Position numbers and translations under genes: made by a program. The notes beneath the pieces were generated by a model. The model saw only the letters and a list, made by a program, of their open reading frames with translations, searched no databases and had not been told where the DNA came from. A stretch of DNA of 64,000 nt from contig CBDFGT010000010.1 of the NCBI GenBank assembly GCA_965247225.1, positions 4,462-68,461 of the forward strand, given 5' to 3'. The stretch is from CBDFGT01 sp965247225. Lineage in GTDB: Bacteria > Pseudomonadota > Alphaproteobacteria > Rhizobiales > Rhizobiaceae. Shown in pieces: positions 44,521-51,125 of this stretch. Within the stretch, counting starts at the first letter, position 1. Each line of letters starts with the position of its first letter.

Positions 44521-45459
44521 TTACCGGAACAGGTCGAGAATGGTTTTGGCATTGGCATTGGCGATGGATTGCATCATGCCCTGCAACTGGATCTGCACGG
44601 TGACTGCGGCCAGCCGGGCGGATTGCTCGCCCATATCTGTGTCGACAAGACTGGCGATGCCCTTGTCAATGCTGTCCCTGATCCTGGCTGTCAGTTCCGA
44701 ATTCGCCTTGATACCGGAAGAATGCGCACCGAGCGCGGTTGCGGCACCGGTCATTTTTGACATCATGCTGTCGACGGCGGAAATCATGCCGTCAATGTCC
44801 TCGGCAGACGTATTGGCAGAAAGTGTAATTTCGGTGCCGGGCGCGACCGACGCGCCATTGAGCAGATGATATTGCGCCGGGCCATGGGGCTGGTTCACCG
44901 TCACGTCACCGGTCAGAATGCCGTTTTGCGGGTTCAGCGTGTCCATCAGCGTTGTGGTGGTTTTGTCAAAAGGGGAAACCGTAACGGTCACATCGCCGTT
45001 TGCGCTGCGGGTAAAGCCGCTGACCATCTCGACCTTGCCGGGTGCGGACCCCGTTGTATTGGTCAGAAGGTTGACACCGGAAAAACTGGCCGATTGCACG
45101 GTGGAGGCCAGTTGCTCCTTCAGGCCGGAAATTTCGGTATTGAGCCTGGTCTTGTCCGCGCCATCCTGCCGCGCCAGCACCAGCTTTTGCTTGATGTCGT
45201 CCATCAGGGCCAGGGATTTCGTCATCCCGAGGCTTGCCGTATCCGTTGTCGCCGCACCCAGACTGAGCGCGTCGCTGACGGCGGAAAGCGCCTTGCTGTC
45301 GGAGGACATCACGGTCGAGATCGACCAGTAGGCGGCATTATCGGATGCTGAGCTTACCGCGCGTCCGCTGGAAATCTGCGCCAAAGTCCGGGCCATAACG
45401 GCCTGGTTGCTGCGCGAAATCATACCGCTGGACCCGAACTGGGTGGAAATGGCCGACAT
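44521..45459 (-). CDS. Flagellin
   Basis: The 312-residue flagellin has the N-terminal D0/D1 domain with SSGRAVSSASDNAAYWSIST, a short variable centre (about 135-215) and a C-terminal D1/D0 domain ending SIANANAKTILDLFR. The first 25 residues (MSAISTQFGSSGMISRSNQAVMARTL) diverge from common rhizobial flagellins, and the C-terminus has a reduced coiled-coil heptad region. No other flagellar gene is in the window. An OGT-type glycosyltransferase and four chemoreceptors lie within 20 kb. It is divergent from ccrM. Confidence 0.9.
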   Translation of the reverse strand: MSAISTQFGSSGMISRSNQAVMARTLAQISSGRAVSSASDNAAYWSISTVMSSDSKALSAVSDALSLGAATTDTASLGMTKSLALMDDIKQKLVLARQDGADKTRLNTEISGLKEQLASTVQSASFSGVNLLTNTTGSAPGKVEMVSGFTRSANGDVTVTVSPFDKTTTTLMDTLNPQNGILTGDVTVNQPHGPAQYHLLNGASVAPGTEITLSANTSAEDIDGMISAVDSMMSKMTGAATALGAHSSGIKANSELTARIRDSIDKGIASLVDTDMGEQSARLAAVTVQIQLQGMMQSIANANAKTILDLFR

Positions 45460-45809
45460 TCCGATACTCCGGTTGCAGGCGCTGCAAGGATGATTGTTTT
45501 CGTGCGGACGTCGCTGCAAACAGGGTCATCAGAACAAGCGCCAATATTGCGTTTCTGGAAATCGACCCTGCGTGGTAAGTATTGTAGAGTTATTAAATGG
45601 AGTAATTTCGGAAAATAACTTTTGAAATTAGTATTTATAAGAATTAAAATGAAGTATTAAAAATTGATTCAAATTTTATCGATTGTTTTTCTGGCAGAAC
45701 CGTTGTGCCGCAAAGGGCGCGCTTTTCTTTTCCGCCCTTCACGATTTCCTAACCATATTCGGTAACCATAGGGCCAGTTGTACCAGTCCAGCGTAAAGTT
45801 GAGTATCAA
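45460..45809. promoter_or_regulatory. AT-rich divergent promoter region of flagellin and ccrM
   Basis: About 350 bp, markedly richer in A and T than the rest. It contains one GANTC site (GATTC, 45666-45670), the sequence methylated by CcrM. Two copies of TAACCAT start at 45750 and 45763, 13 bp apart, within CTAACCAT and GTAACCAT; they resemble CtrA half-sites (TTAACCAT) just upstream of ccrM. GANTC and CtrA sites in the ccrM promoter are known from Caulobacter and relatives. No coding region is seen. Confidence 0.5.
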
Positions 45810-46946
45810 ATGTCAGCAGTTCTCCCGTTCGCCGAAATTGCACCCGCAAATGCATCCTCATCCGCAAGCTGGATGAATTCCATCATCAAGGGCGATTGTG
45901 TTGCAGCCCTTGAAAAATTGCCCGCCCGTTCGGTCGATGCCATCTTTGCCGATCCGCCCTACAATCTCCAGCTCGGTGGTGTCCTGCACCGGCCGGACCA
46001 GTCGCTGGTCGATGCCTGTGATGACCATTGGGACCAGTTTGCCTCCTTTGAGGCCTATGATGCCTTCACCCGCGCCTGGCTGCTCGCCTGCCGCCGGGTC
46101 TTGAAGCCCACCGGCACCATCTGGGTCATCGGCTCCTACCACAATATTTTTCGCGTCGGGGCTACCATGCAGGATCTGAACTTCTGGATTCTGAATGACA
46201 TTGTCTGGCGCAAGACCAACCCGATGCCCAATTTCAAGGGTCGCCGTTTCCAGAATGCCCATGAAACCATGATCTGGGCCTCGCCGGACCCGAAAGGCAA
46301 GGGCTATACGTTCAATTATGATGCACTGAAAGCCAGCAATGATGATGTGCAGATGCGCTCCGACTGGCTGTTTCCGCTCTGCACAGGCGGCGAACGCCTG
46401 AAGGATGCAGACGGCAGGAAGGTTCACCCGACCCAGAAGCCCGAAGCTTTGCTGGCCCGCATCATCCTGGCCTCCACCAGACCGGGCGATGTGATCCTCG
46501 ATCCGTTCTTCGGCACAGGTACAACCGGTGCTGTTGCCAAACGCCTGGGCCGCAATTTTGTCGGCGTCGAGCGTGAACAGGAGTATATTGATGCAGCCAG
46601 TGCCCGCATTGCGGCCGTCGAGCCTCTGGGGCGCACGGAATTAACCGTGATGACAGGCAAGCGGCAGGAGGCCCGCGTGGCCTTCAACACCTTGCTGGAA
46701 AGCGGTCTGATCAGGCCCGGCACCGTCCTCACCGATGCCCGCAAGCGCCACCATGCCATCGTGCGGGCGGACGGCACTTTAGTCTCTGGTAACGATGTTG
46801 GATCAATTCATCGTGTTGGTGCCCTGGTACAGGGCCAGCTCTCTTGCAATGGCTGGGCTTTCTGGCACTATGACAGCGGAAATGGAATGCAGCCGATCGA
46901 CGCGCTGCGGTCCGTCATCAGGCGTGAAATGCCGGATAACACATGA
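45810..46946 (+). CDS. ccrM: Cell-cycle adenine methyltransferase CcrM (GANTC)
   Basis: A 378-residue beta-class N6-adenine methyltransferase: DPPYNL (48-53) lies before the SAM-binding DPFFGTGTTG (near 230). The C-terminal extension (about 280-370) includes DARKRHHAIVRADG and a tryptophan-bearing WAFWHYD, typical of CcrM rather than phage or restriction enzymes. It methylates GANTC sites late in the cell cycle and is usually essential in Rhizobiales. No restriction partner adjoins it. Confidence 0.96.
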   Translation: MSAVLPFAEIAPANASSSASWMNSIIKGDCVAALEKLPARSVDAIFADPPYNLQLGGVLHRPDQSLVDACDDHWDQFASFEAYDAFTRAWLLACRRVLKPTGTIWVIGSYHNIFRVGATMQDLNFWILNDIVWRKTNPMPNFKGRRFQNAHETMIWASPDPKGKGYTFNYDALKASNDDVQMRSDWLFPLCTGGERLKDADGRKVHPTQKPEALLARIILASTRPGDVILDPFFGTGTTGAVAKRLGRNFVGVEREQEYIDAASARIAAVEPLGRTELTVMTGKRQEARVAFNTLLESGLIRPGTVLTDARKRHHAIVRADGTLVSGNDVGSIHRVGALVQGQLSCNGWAFWHYDSGNGMQPIDALRSVIRREMPDNT

Positions 46947-47056
46947 TGAAATGACAGGATCTGAACCCCCGGATCTGACATTTTTTCGTTACAGGCTTTC
47001 TTTACAGCCTTCGTGGGGCATGGTCTCGTTTGTATCTCCAGTCACGGGACAGGCCC

Positions 47057-47091
47057 AAAAAAACCCGGTATCGCCAGATACCGGGTTTTTT
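47057..47091. terminator. Bidirectional terminator
   Basis: AAAAAAACCCGGTATC (47057-47072) pairs perfectly with GATACCGGGTTTTTT (47077-47091) around GCCA. It serves ccrM from the left and the toxin gene stopping at 47185 from the right. Confidence 0.9.
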
Positions 47092-47184
47092 CTCGGGGGT
47101 AACTGACATTACGCACGCCTCGCGCCAGATTCGGAATGAAAGATCTGTGGGGAGCATCCCACCTTGCGGATCAATAAAGTGGGC

Positions 47185-47484
47185 TCAGGGCAATTTGATA
47201 TCCTGATAGTTCAATGGCTTCTGTTTGGCGCTGTAGACGCGCAGAATATACAGCGTGTCGGCTGCGACAGAATAGGGAACTGTAAACCCGTAATCGGCAT
47301 CAACCAGTTCGCGCACGCCCTCGCGAACTGTTGGGCGTCCAATCTCTGGATGATCAGTAGCAATGCGTATCATGCGTTCCAAAGTTAAGGTTATATTGCC
47401 AAAGCCAGTAACACTTCTTGATTTGAGATAGGATCGCAGGTTGTCGAGATCACGCTTCGCCTCGACGGTAAAGACGATCCGCAT
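47185..47484 (-). CDS. ParE/RelE-superfamily toxin
   Basis: The 99-residue protein begins MRIVFTVEAKRDLDNLRSYL and contains HPEIGRPTVREGVRELV and YILRVYSAKQKP, the ParE pattern. ParE toxins poison gyrase, while RelE relatives cut mRNA; sequence alone does not decide. It follows its antitoxin by 5 bp. Confidence 0.87.
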   Translation of the reverse strand: MRIVFTVEAKRDLDNLRSYLKSRSVTGFGNITLTLERMIRIATDHPEIGRPTVREGVRELVDADYGFTVPYSVAADTLYILRVYSAKQKPLNYQDIKLP

Positions 47485-47489
47485 AGCGA

Positions 47490-47777
47490 TTACCCTGCCG
47501 GATGAATATCAGGTTCGGGTGACGGAAGCTCCTCACTTGTCCCCCAGGAGTGCATCCAAGCGAAAATCTGGTCACCAGAATGTCCATGGCCGCTGCCCGC
47601 ACTGGAAACTGCCGCGTCAATTTCCTCAAGATACCGTGTCTGATCGCGCACATAGGATGCCACCGCTTCATTGATAATAGCGGACGGGCTGCGCTTTGAC
47701 AGTTTCGAAAAGGCAGCGATCTGACTGTTGACGTCACTGTCGATTTCAAAAGTCAGGATTTCGGCTTTGTTCGCCAT
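47490..47777 (-). CDS. Ribbon-helix-helix (CopG/ParD) antitoxin
   Basis: The 95-residue protein has the ribbon-helix-helix core ILTFEIDSDVNSQIAAFSKLSKRSPSAIINEAVASY (about 7-42) and a long, glycine- and proline-rich tail that would wrap the toxin. Antitoxin-first order is usual. The stretch upstream to the secreted-protein gene contains a copy of the 23-bp repeat. Confidence 0.87.
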   Translation of the reverse strand: MANKAEILTFEIDSDVNSQIAAFSKLSKRSPSAIINEAVASYVRDQTRYLEEIDAAVSSAGSGHGHSGDQIFAWMHSWGTSEELPSPEPDIHPAG

Positions 47778-47863
47778 GTCCTATACTCCCTTTTGATCTT
47801 TCTCCTATAATCTATCCGTCTTTTGGCGGCAGGTCAAAATCTCTTTGGTGCGCACGTCTCATC

Positions 47864-47886
47864 CCCCTCCTGCTCCATGCAAGTGC
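47864..47886 (+). repeat. TA-island direct repeat, copy 1
   Basis: Starts CCCCTCCTGC and ends CATGCAAGTGC. Very similar same-orientation copies lie at 50212-50235 and 51062-51084. A partial, eroded one starting CCCTCCAGCCTCA is near 49618. Copies flank the toxin-antitoxin units. Confidence 0.7.
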
Positions 47887-47900
47887 GTTTTCTCATGATC

Positions 47901-48743
47901 TCAGCGGTGGTGGGTGCACCAGTTGTAGTGTTTCCCCTCGGATGTAAAGCTGTCTGATCCAAGGATTGTGTAGCTGAAGTGGTATGTTCCCAGATCCGTC
48001 AATATGCGCGTTCCACTATCACAGGTCGCCGCTCCACTGTATAGAGTACCGTCGACGGACACTTGCTTGATATAGCAAAATCCTTCTTCAGCCGGACGGG
48101 TTATGAATTGCTGTCCGGCTTGTGGACCATCTGTCAGCTTATAAATTCCGATTGTAGGTGCACCGGCAGGCAGTTTCCCACCGCAATCTCCCACAGTGTA
48201 CTCGCCTTCGCGAAGCGGCAAACTGTCAGATGTATTGCCCGGCGCATGCACGACATTCGATACGGCGAGCCCGCAATGAAGTTCCATCATGTCAATCGCC
48301 GCCTGTGACCCCGCAAGCGCGAATGTCTTGCCTGCTTCAGACATGGCCGCTGTTGCCGGGCCATCCAGCATCATGGTCTTTCCGGTCTTGAGAGCGGTTA
48401 GCAGTGCTCCATCAATGCCAATGCTTTCGTCTTGTCCGCTGTTCAGCAAAACAGAATCCTCGCCACCTTCAACACGCATGGGGAAAGAAGCTGTATCGAC
48501 TGTGATGCTGGCTGGCAAATTGGCCTTCCATCCCGACGCCAGTGGCGAGAAGATCCGCAGCGTTACTGGCTTGCCTTTGGTGCAGGACAAAACCAGTGCG
48601 GATTGACCCTGTTGGTTTGGCGTGTAGGCCTCAAACCCGTTGGCCATTTCGCGGGTCATCCATGAGCCCGCAAACGAAGGCACTGGGGCAAGCATGGCGG
48701 CAGACAGGATGAATGCCACAAGGAATTGAGACGTGCCGTTCAT
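47901..48743 (-). CDS. Secreted protein of unknown function
   Basis: The 280-residue protein has a signal peptide (about 1-25, MNGTSQFLVAFILSAAMLAP). The N-terminal half (about 26-165) ends in LAGSQAAIDMMELHC, similar in feel to several uncharacterised rhizobial periplasmic proteins. The C-terminal half has five cysteines (VGDCGGK, GFCYIKQV, ATCDSG, NWCTHH). I do not recognise a named family. It lies 3 bp after the following membrane protein gene and shares direction, so the two form a pair inside the toxin-antitoxin island. Confidence 0.7.
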   Translation of the reverse strand: MNGTSQFLVAFILSAAMLAPVPSFAGSWMTREMANGFEAYTPNQQGQSALVLSCTKGKPVTLRIFSPLASGWKANLPASITVDTASFPMRVEGGEDSVLLNSGQDESIGIDGALLTALKTGKTMMLDGPATAAMSEAGKTFALAGSQAAIDMMELHCGLAVSNVVHAPGNTSDSLPLREGEYTVGDCGGKLPAGAPTIGIYKLTDGPQAGQQFITRPAEEGFCYIKQVSVDGTLYSGAATCDSGTRILTDLGTYHFSYTILGSDSFTSEGKHYNWCTHHR

Positions 48744-48746
48744 CTG

Positions 48747-49385
48747 TCAAACCTTCCCGATGGAAATAACCGAAGGATCATGGACAGACAATTCGTCGTC
48801 TTCATCACCCGTACTATACGTGGATAGGTCCGTGGCACGTATGGTCTTCAGGGCTTCATTGAGCGTGACGACAATCTTGCGTGCTTCCTCGCGCCAGAAC
48901 CAGGCGGAAAGGCGTACTGTGTCGCCTTCGGTTGACACAATATCAACATGCCAGTCGCGTCTATCGGCCTCGCCTAGGGCCTCAAAGCTGATCGTATTGT
49001 AGGTCCAGCTCTTCCCCCAGCGGCGGATATCTTTGGGCTTCGCACCTTTGCGCGATTCAATCGAACCGTCGTTGTAAAAGCGCAATTCTATTACCGTGAC
49101 CTTGCCAGTAGAATAGCCAACATAAACACACATTGCGATTGCTGCGATGAAGCACAGATTGAAAAAACCTGAAATGAATGCGTAACGCCCTTCATCATCA
49201 CCTGTATTGGCGTTAATTAAAATCATCAGGAAAAGGAAGAATAACCCCCCACCTATGCACACTGCATAAACAAAAAACTTTCCGAAAGCACCCATTCCGG
49301 ACCCTTCGTTCCATCTGGCTCCCGTATAAAGGATTGTGCCGTTTTTGTCCTCTTCAATGAATTTATTGCAATTAAGGCCTGCCAT
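48747..49385 (-). CDS. Membrane protein of unknown function
   Basis: The 212-residue protein has two membrane helices (about 36-60 and 70-95) and a cytosolic C-terminal domain (about 98-212) with ELRFYNDGSIESRKG and SWTYNTISFEALGEAD. The family is not recognised. It is transcribed before the secreted-protein gene, 3 bp apart. Base composition is lower in GC than the core genes, which would fit acquisition with the island. Confidence 0.65.
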   Translation of the reverse strand: MAGLNCNKFIEEDKNGTILYTGARWNEGSGMGAFGKFFVYAVCIGGGLFFLFLMILINANTGDDEGRYAFISGFFNLCFIAAIAMCVYVGYSTGKVTVIELRFYNDGSIESRKGAKPKDIRRWGKSWTYNTISFEALGEADRRDWHVDIVSTEGDTVRLSAWFWREEARKIVVTLNEALKTIRATDLSTYSTGDEDDELSVHDPSVISIGKV

Positions 49386-49659
49386 TTTTCGCCCCCAGTC
49401 ATTTGTAGGAAAACTCAGTATATTTATTCGAAAGCCAATGTAATGACGTTAGTTTCTACCATTCTGAAATTTGGTTGAAACCAGAAAACCTAATATATTG
49501 CTGTGCGCTGTAATATAAGTTAACCCAATGGGGTTGTCCATATTCTGCTGTGGATTTTTGCCATTGCGATTTTGGAAATTGGGAAGTGGCGACAAAGAAA
49601 TGAGTGCGCAACATCAACCCTCCAGCCTCAAACTTTTCCCATCTCAAACGGCCTGCGCT
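49386..49659. other. Intergenic, no gene seen
   Basis: About 270 bp between the membrane-protein gene start and the ParE toxin stop. An open frame of 63 codons on the minus strand (49456-49647) has no start context or recognisable motif. A degraded copy of the 23-bp repeat lies near 49618-49630. Confidence 0.4.
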
Positions 49660-49947
49660 TCAGTCAAAACGCTCTGGCCATTGCCTTGATGAATGAAAAA
49701 TAGTCACAATTTCAATTCTCTCCCGCAATCTGTAAACGGCAATATAGGGCGTTCCGGTTACAACCAGTTCACGGGTGTTATCAACGCGCCCTGTACGTCC
49801 TATTTTGGGGTGATAGGCAAGCACGGCGATTGTTTCGACAATGCGCCTGATAATGGCTTCCGCCATCCTCGGACTGTCCGCTGCAATAAAGGAACCGATA
49901 TCATCAAGATCTTGCAGCGCGGATTCTGTCCAGAAAATCTCATCCAT
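49660..49947 (-). CDS. ParE-type toxin
   Basis: The 95-residue protein begins MDEIFWTESALQDLDDIGSFIAADSP, contains HPKIGRTGRVDNTRELVV and ends IFHSSRQWPERF, a complete ParE/RelE-superfamily toxin. Its ATG overlaps the antitoxin stop by 8 bp. A deleted relative of the same gene lies at 50947-51030. Confidence 0.88.
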   Translation of the reverse strand: MDEIFWTESALQDLDDIGSFIAADSPRMAEAIIRRIVETIAVLAYHPKIGRTGRVDNTRELVVTGTPYIAVYRLRERIEIVTIFHSSRQWPERFD

Positions 49948-50128
49948 TCGGTATGAATTTTTGGATGACGGCTTTCACCTGTTCTGACGTTGCAAAGCGA
50001 CCTTCGTCGGCCTGTTTCAACCCGGCCTTGATCTTTGCAATGTGCCACTTGTCAATATCCAGACCAGCCGTGCCCTTGTCCGGGAACGCTGCTTCGTCAA
50101 AGGTCAATGGACGTTCAATGTTTTTCAT
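49940..50128 (-). CDS. ParD-like antitoxin
   Basis: The 62-residue protein has a short N-terminal part (PLTFDEAAFPD) and a C-terminal helix IKAGLKQADEGRFATSEQVKAVIQKF. GLKQADEGRFATSEQV is the C-terminal motif of antitoxins of the ParD/PHD-like type paired with ParE. It may lack a DNA-binding domain and so not autoregulate. It is translationally coupled to the toxin. Confidence 0.82.
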   Translation of the reverse strand: MKNIERPLTFDEAAFPDKGTAGLDIDKWHIAKIKAGLKQADEGRFATSEQVKAVIQKFIPNG

Positions 50129-50211
50129 GCCTTATCATGCCATGAATGCAGGATTGATCAAAGAAATAATTTCCGGCTATATCCAGCATTCTGATGCGTG
50201 GCTCGCGCCTT

Positions 50212-50235
50212 GCCCTTCCAGCCTCATGCAAGTGC
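50212..50235 (+). repeat. TA-island direct repeat, copy 2
   Basis: GCCCTTCCAGCCTC followed by ATGCAAGTGC. The last 11 bases (CATGCAAGTGC) are identical to copies 1 and 3. It lies between the two ParDE units, which point away from each other. Confidence 0.7.
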
Positions 50236-50347
50236 CCTATGCATCCCAACCTGCCAGTCCCGTATGCATGAAAAAAGAGCAGGCATATTGACGTGCACGG
50301 ACAAGTGTCTTACATTGTCTTGCAATATGTGGACAAGGAGAAGCCCT

Positions 50348-50608
50348 ATGACCAAGTCACAAGGATCAGAATCTGTAACGCTTCGCGTCCCTTCAGAGAT
50401 CATTGCGAGCATACAGGCAATCGCTGAAGCAACCGACCGTTCAAGAAGCTATATCATCGTTCGCGCCTTGAAAACCTATCTCCTGAATGAGGGAGCGGAT
50501 GTCTTGTCAGCAATTCGCGGACGGGATCAAATTGCTGCTGGTGAATACGAGGACATCGACGATCTTATCGCTGATGTGGATAAAATCGTTGCCGGGCAGG
50601 CGGCATGA
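50348..50608 (+). CDS. Ribbon-helix-helix ParD-type antitoxin
   Basis: The 86-residue protein has a ribbon-helix-helix domain (ESVTLRVPSEIIASIQAIAEATDRSRSYIIVRAL, about 7-42). A tail with AAGEYEDIDDLIADVDKIVAG would bind the toxin. ATG 50348 follows AAGGAG at good spacing. Its stop overlaps the toxin ATG (ATGA). Confidence 0.88.
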   Translation: MTKSQGSESVTLRVPSEIIASIQAIAEATDRSRSYIIVRALKTYLLNEGADVLSAIRGRDQIAAGEYEDIDDLIADVDKIVAGQAA

Positions 50609-50961
50609 CGCGAGTTAAAGTTGCGAAAGAGGCGGCCAATTTTGTCAGGCAAGAGGCTGCCTATCTTCGTCGCCGCAACGCGCATGCCGCTCAGGTTTTC
50701 TCAGATACTGTACGGCGGGCGAAAGACGTTTTGAGGACGTTTGACAAAGCGGGAAACGTAATGCACGGACTTCAGATCGATGGTGGGCTGACCCTTGTCG
50801 TCGACGCATATCTTTTCGACTATATACGCGAAGAAGCCGTTGTGAACATTATTGCAGTTCGACATGGCAGGATGCACCAGCTAACGCCGGAAATCGAGGA
50901 AGAAATCAGTCAGGACATTGCCGTGGAGGAGCCTTCTGACACCTCCTCAGGCAATCTGTAA
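50605..50961 (+). CDS. RelE/ParE-superfamily toxin with altered C-terminus
   Basis: The 118-residue protein begins MTRVKVAKEAANFVRQEAAYLRRRN and includes AKDVLRTFDKAGNVMHGLQI and VNIIAVRHGRMHQL, the ParE/RelE pattern ending with the usual basic strand near residue 93. The last residues (about 105-118) run into the remnant of another parE copy and are probably not conserved. It is coupled to its antitoxin by ATGA. Confidence 0.85.
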   Translation: MTRVKVAKEAANFVRQEAAYLRRRNAHAAQVFSDTVRRAKDVLRTFDKAGNVMHGLQIDGGLTLVVDAYLFDYIREEAVVNIIAVRHGRMHQLTPEIEEEISQDIAVEEPSDTSSGNL

Positions 50962-51060
50962 ACCGGCAATACAGGAACCTGTATCGTCAAGGTCTTGCAA
51001 CGCGGATTCTGTCCGGAAAATCTCATCCATTCGGTATGAATTTTTTCAATCACGGCCCAT
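50947..51060 (-). pseudogene. Remnant of a second ParD-ParE unit with internal deletion
   Basis: From 51030 leftwards the bases encode MDEIFRTESALQDLDDTGSCIA then GLQIA-stop. The first 20 codons match the start of the ParE toxin at 49947, then jump to that gene's YIAVYRLR region. The junction lies in TATTGC, present at both places in the intact gene, so about two thirds of the gene was lost by a microhomology deletion. Upstream, 51031-51060 resembles the antitoxin end (AVIxKFIPNG) with one extra A in a run. Confidence 0.75.
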
Positions 51061-51061
51061 C

Positions 51062-51084
51062 CCCCTCCAGCTTCATGCAAGTGC
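51062..51084 (+). repeat. TA-island direct repeat, copy 3
   Basis: CCCCTCCAGCTTC followed by ATGCAAGTGC, in the same orientation as copies 1 and 2. It adjoins the decayed ParDE remnant, at the border with the glycosyltransferase gene. Confidence 0.7.
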
Positions 51085-51125
51085 ACTGTCCTAACCCGAT
51101 TCTGGATCAATCAGGGCGCAGACAC

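Noticed and set aside
49456..49647. 63-codon open frame between the membrane protein and ParE
   Set aside because: No ribosome binding site, no motif and no partner; composition is that of non-coding DNA.
47864..51084. The three direct repeats as a CRISPR array
   Set aside because: Copies are 0.8-2.3 kb apart with genes between them, not regular spacers, and no cas gene is present.
51036..51125. N-terminal extension of the glycosyltransferase to 51036
   Set aside because: These 30 codons are made of the ParDE remnant and repeat copy 3. The family start fits ATG 51126.
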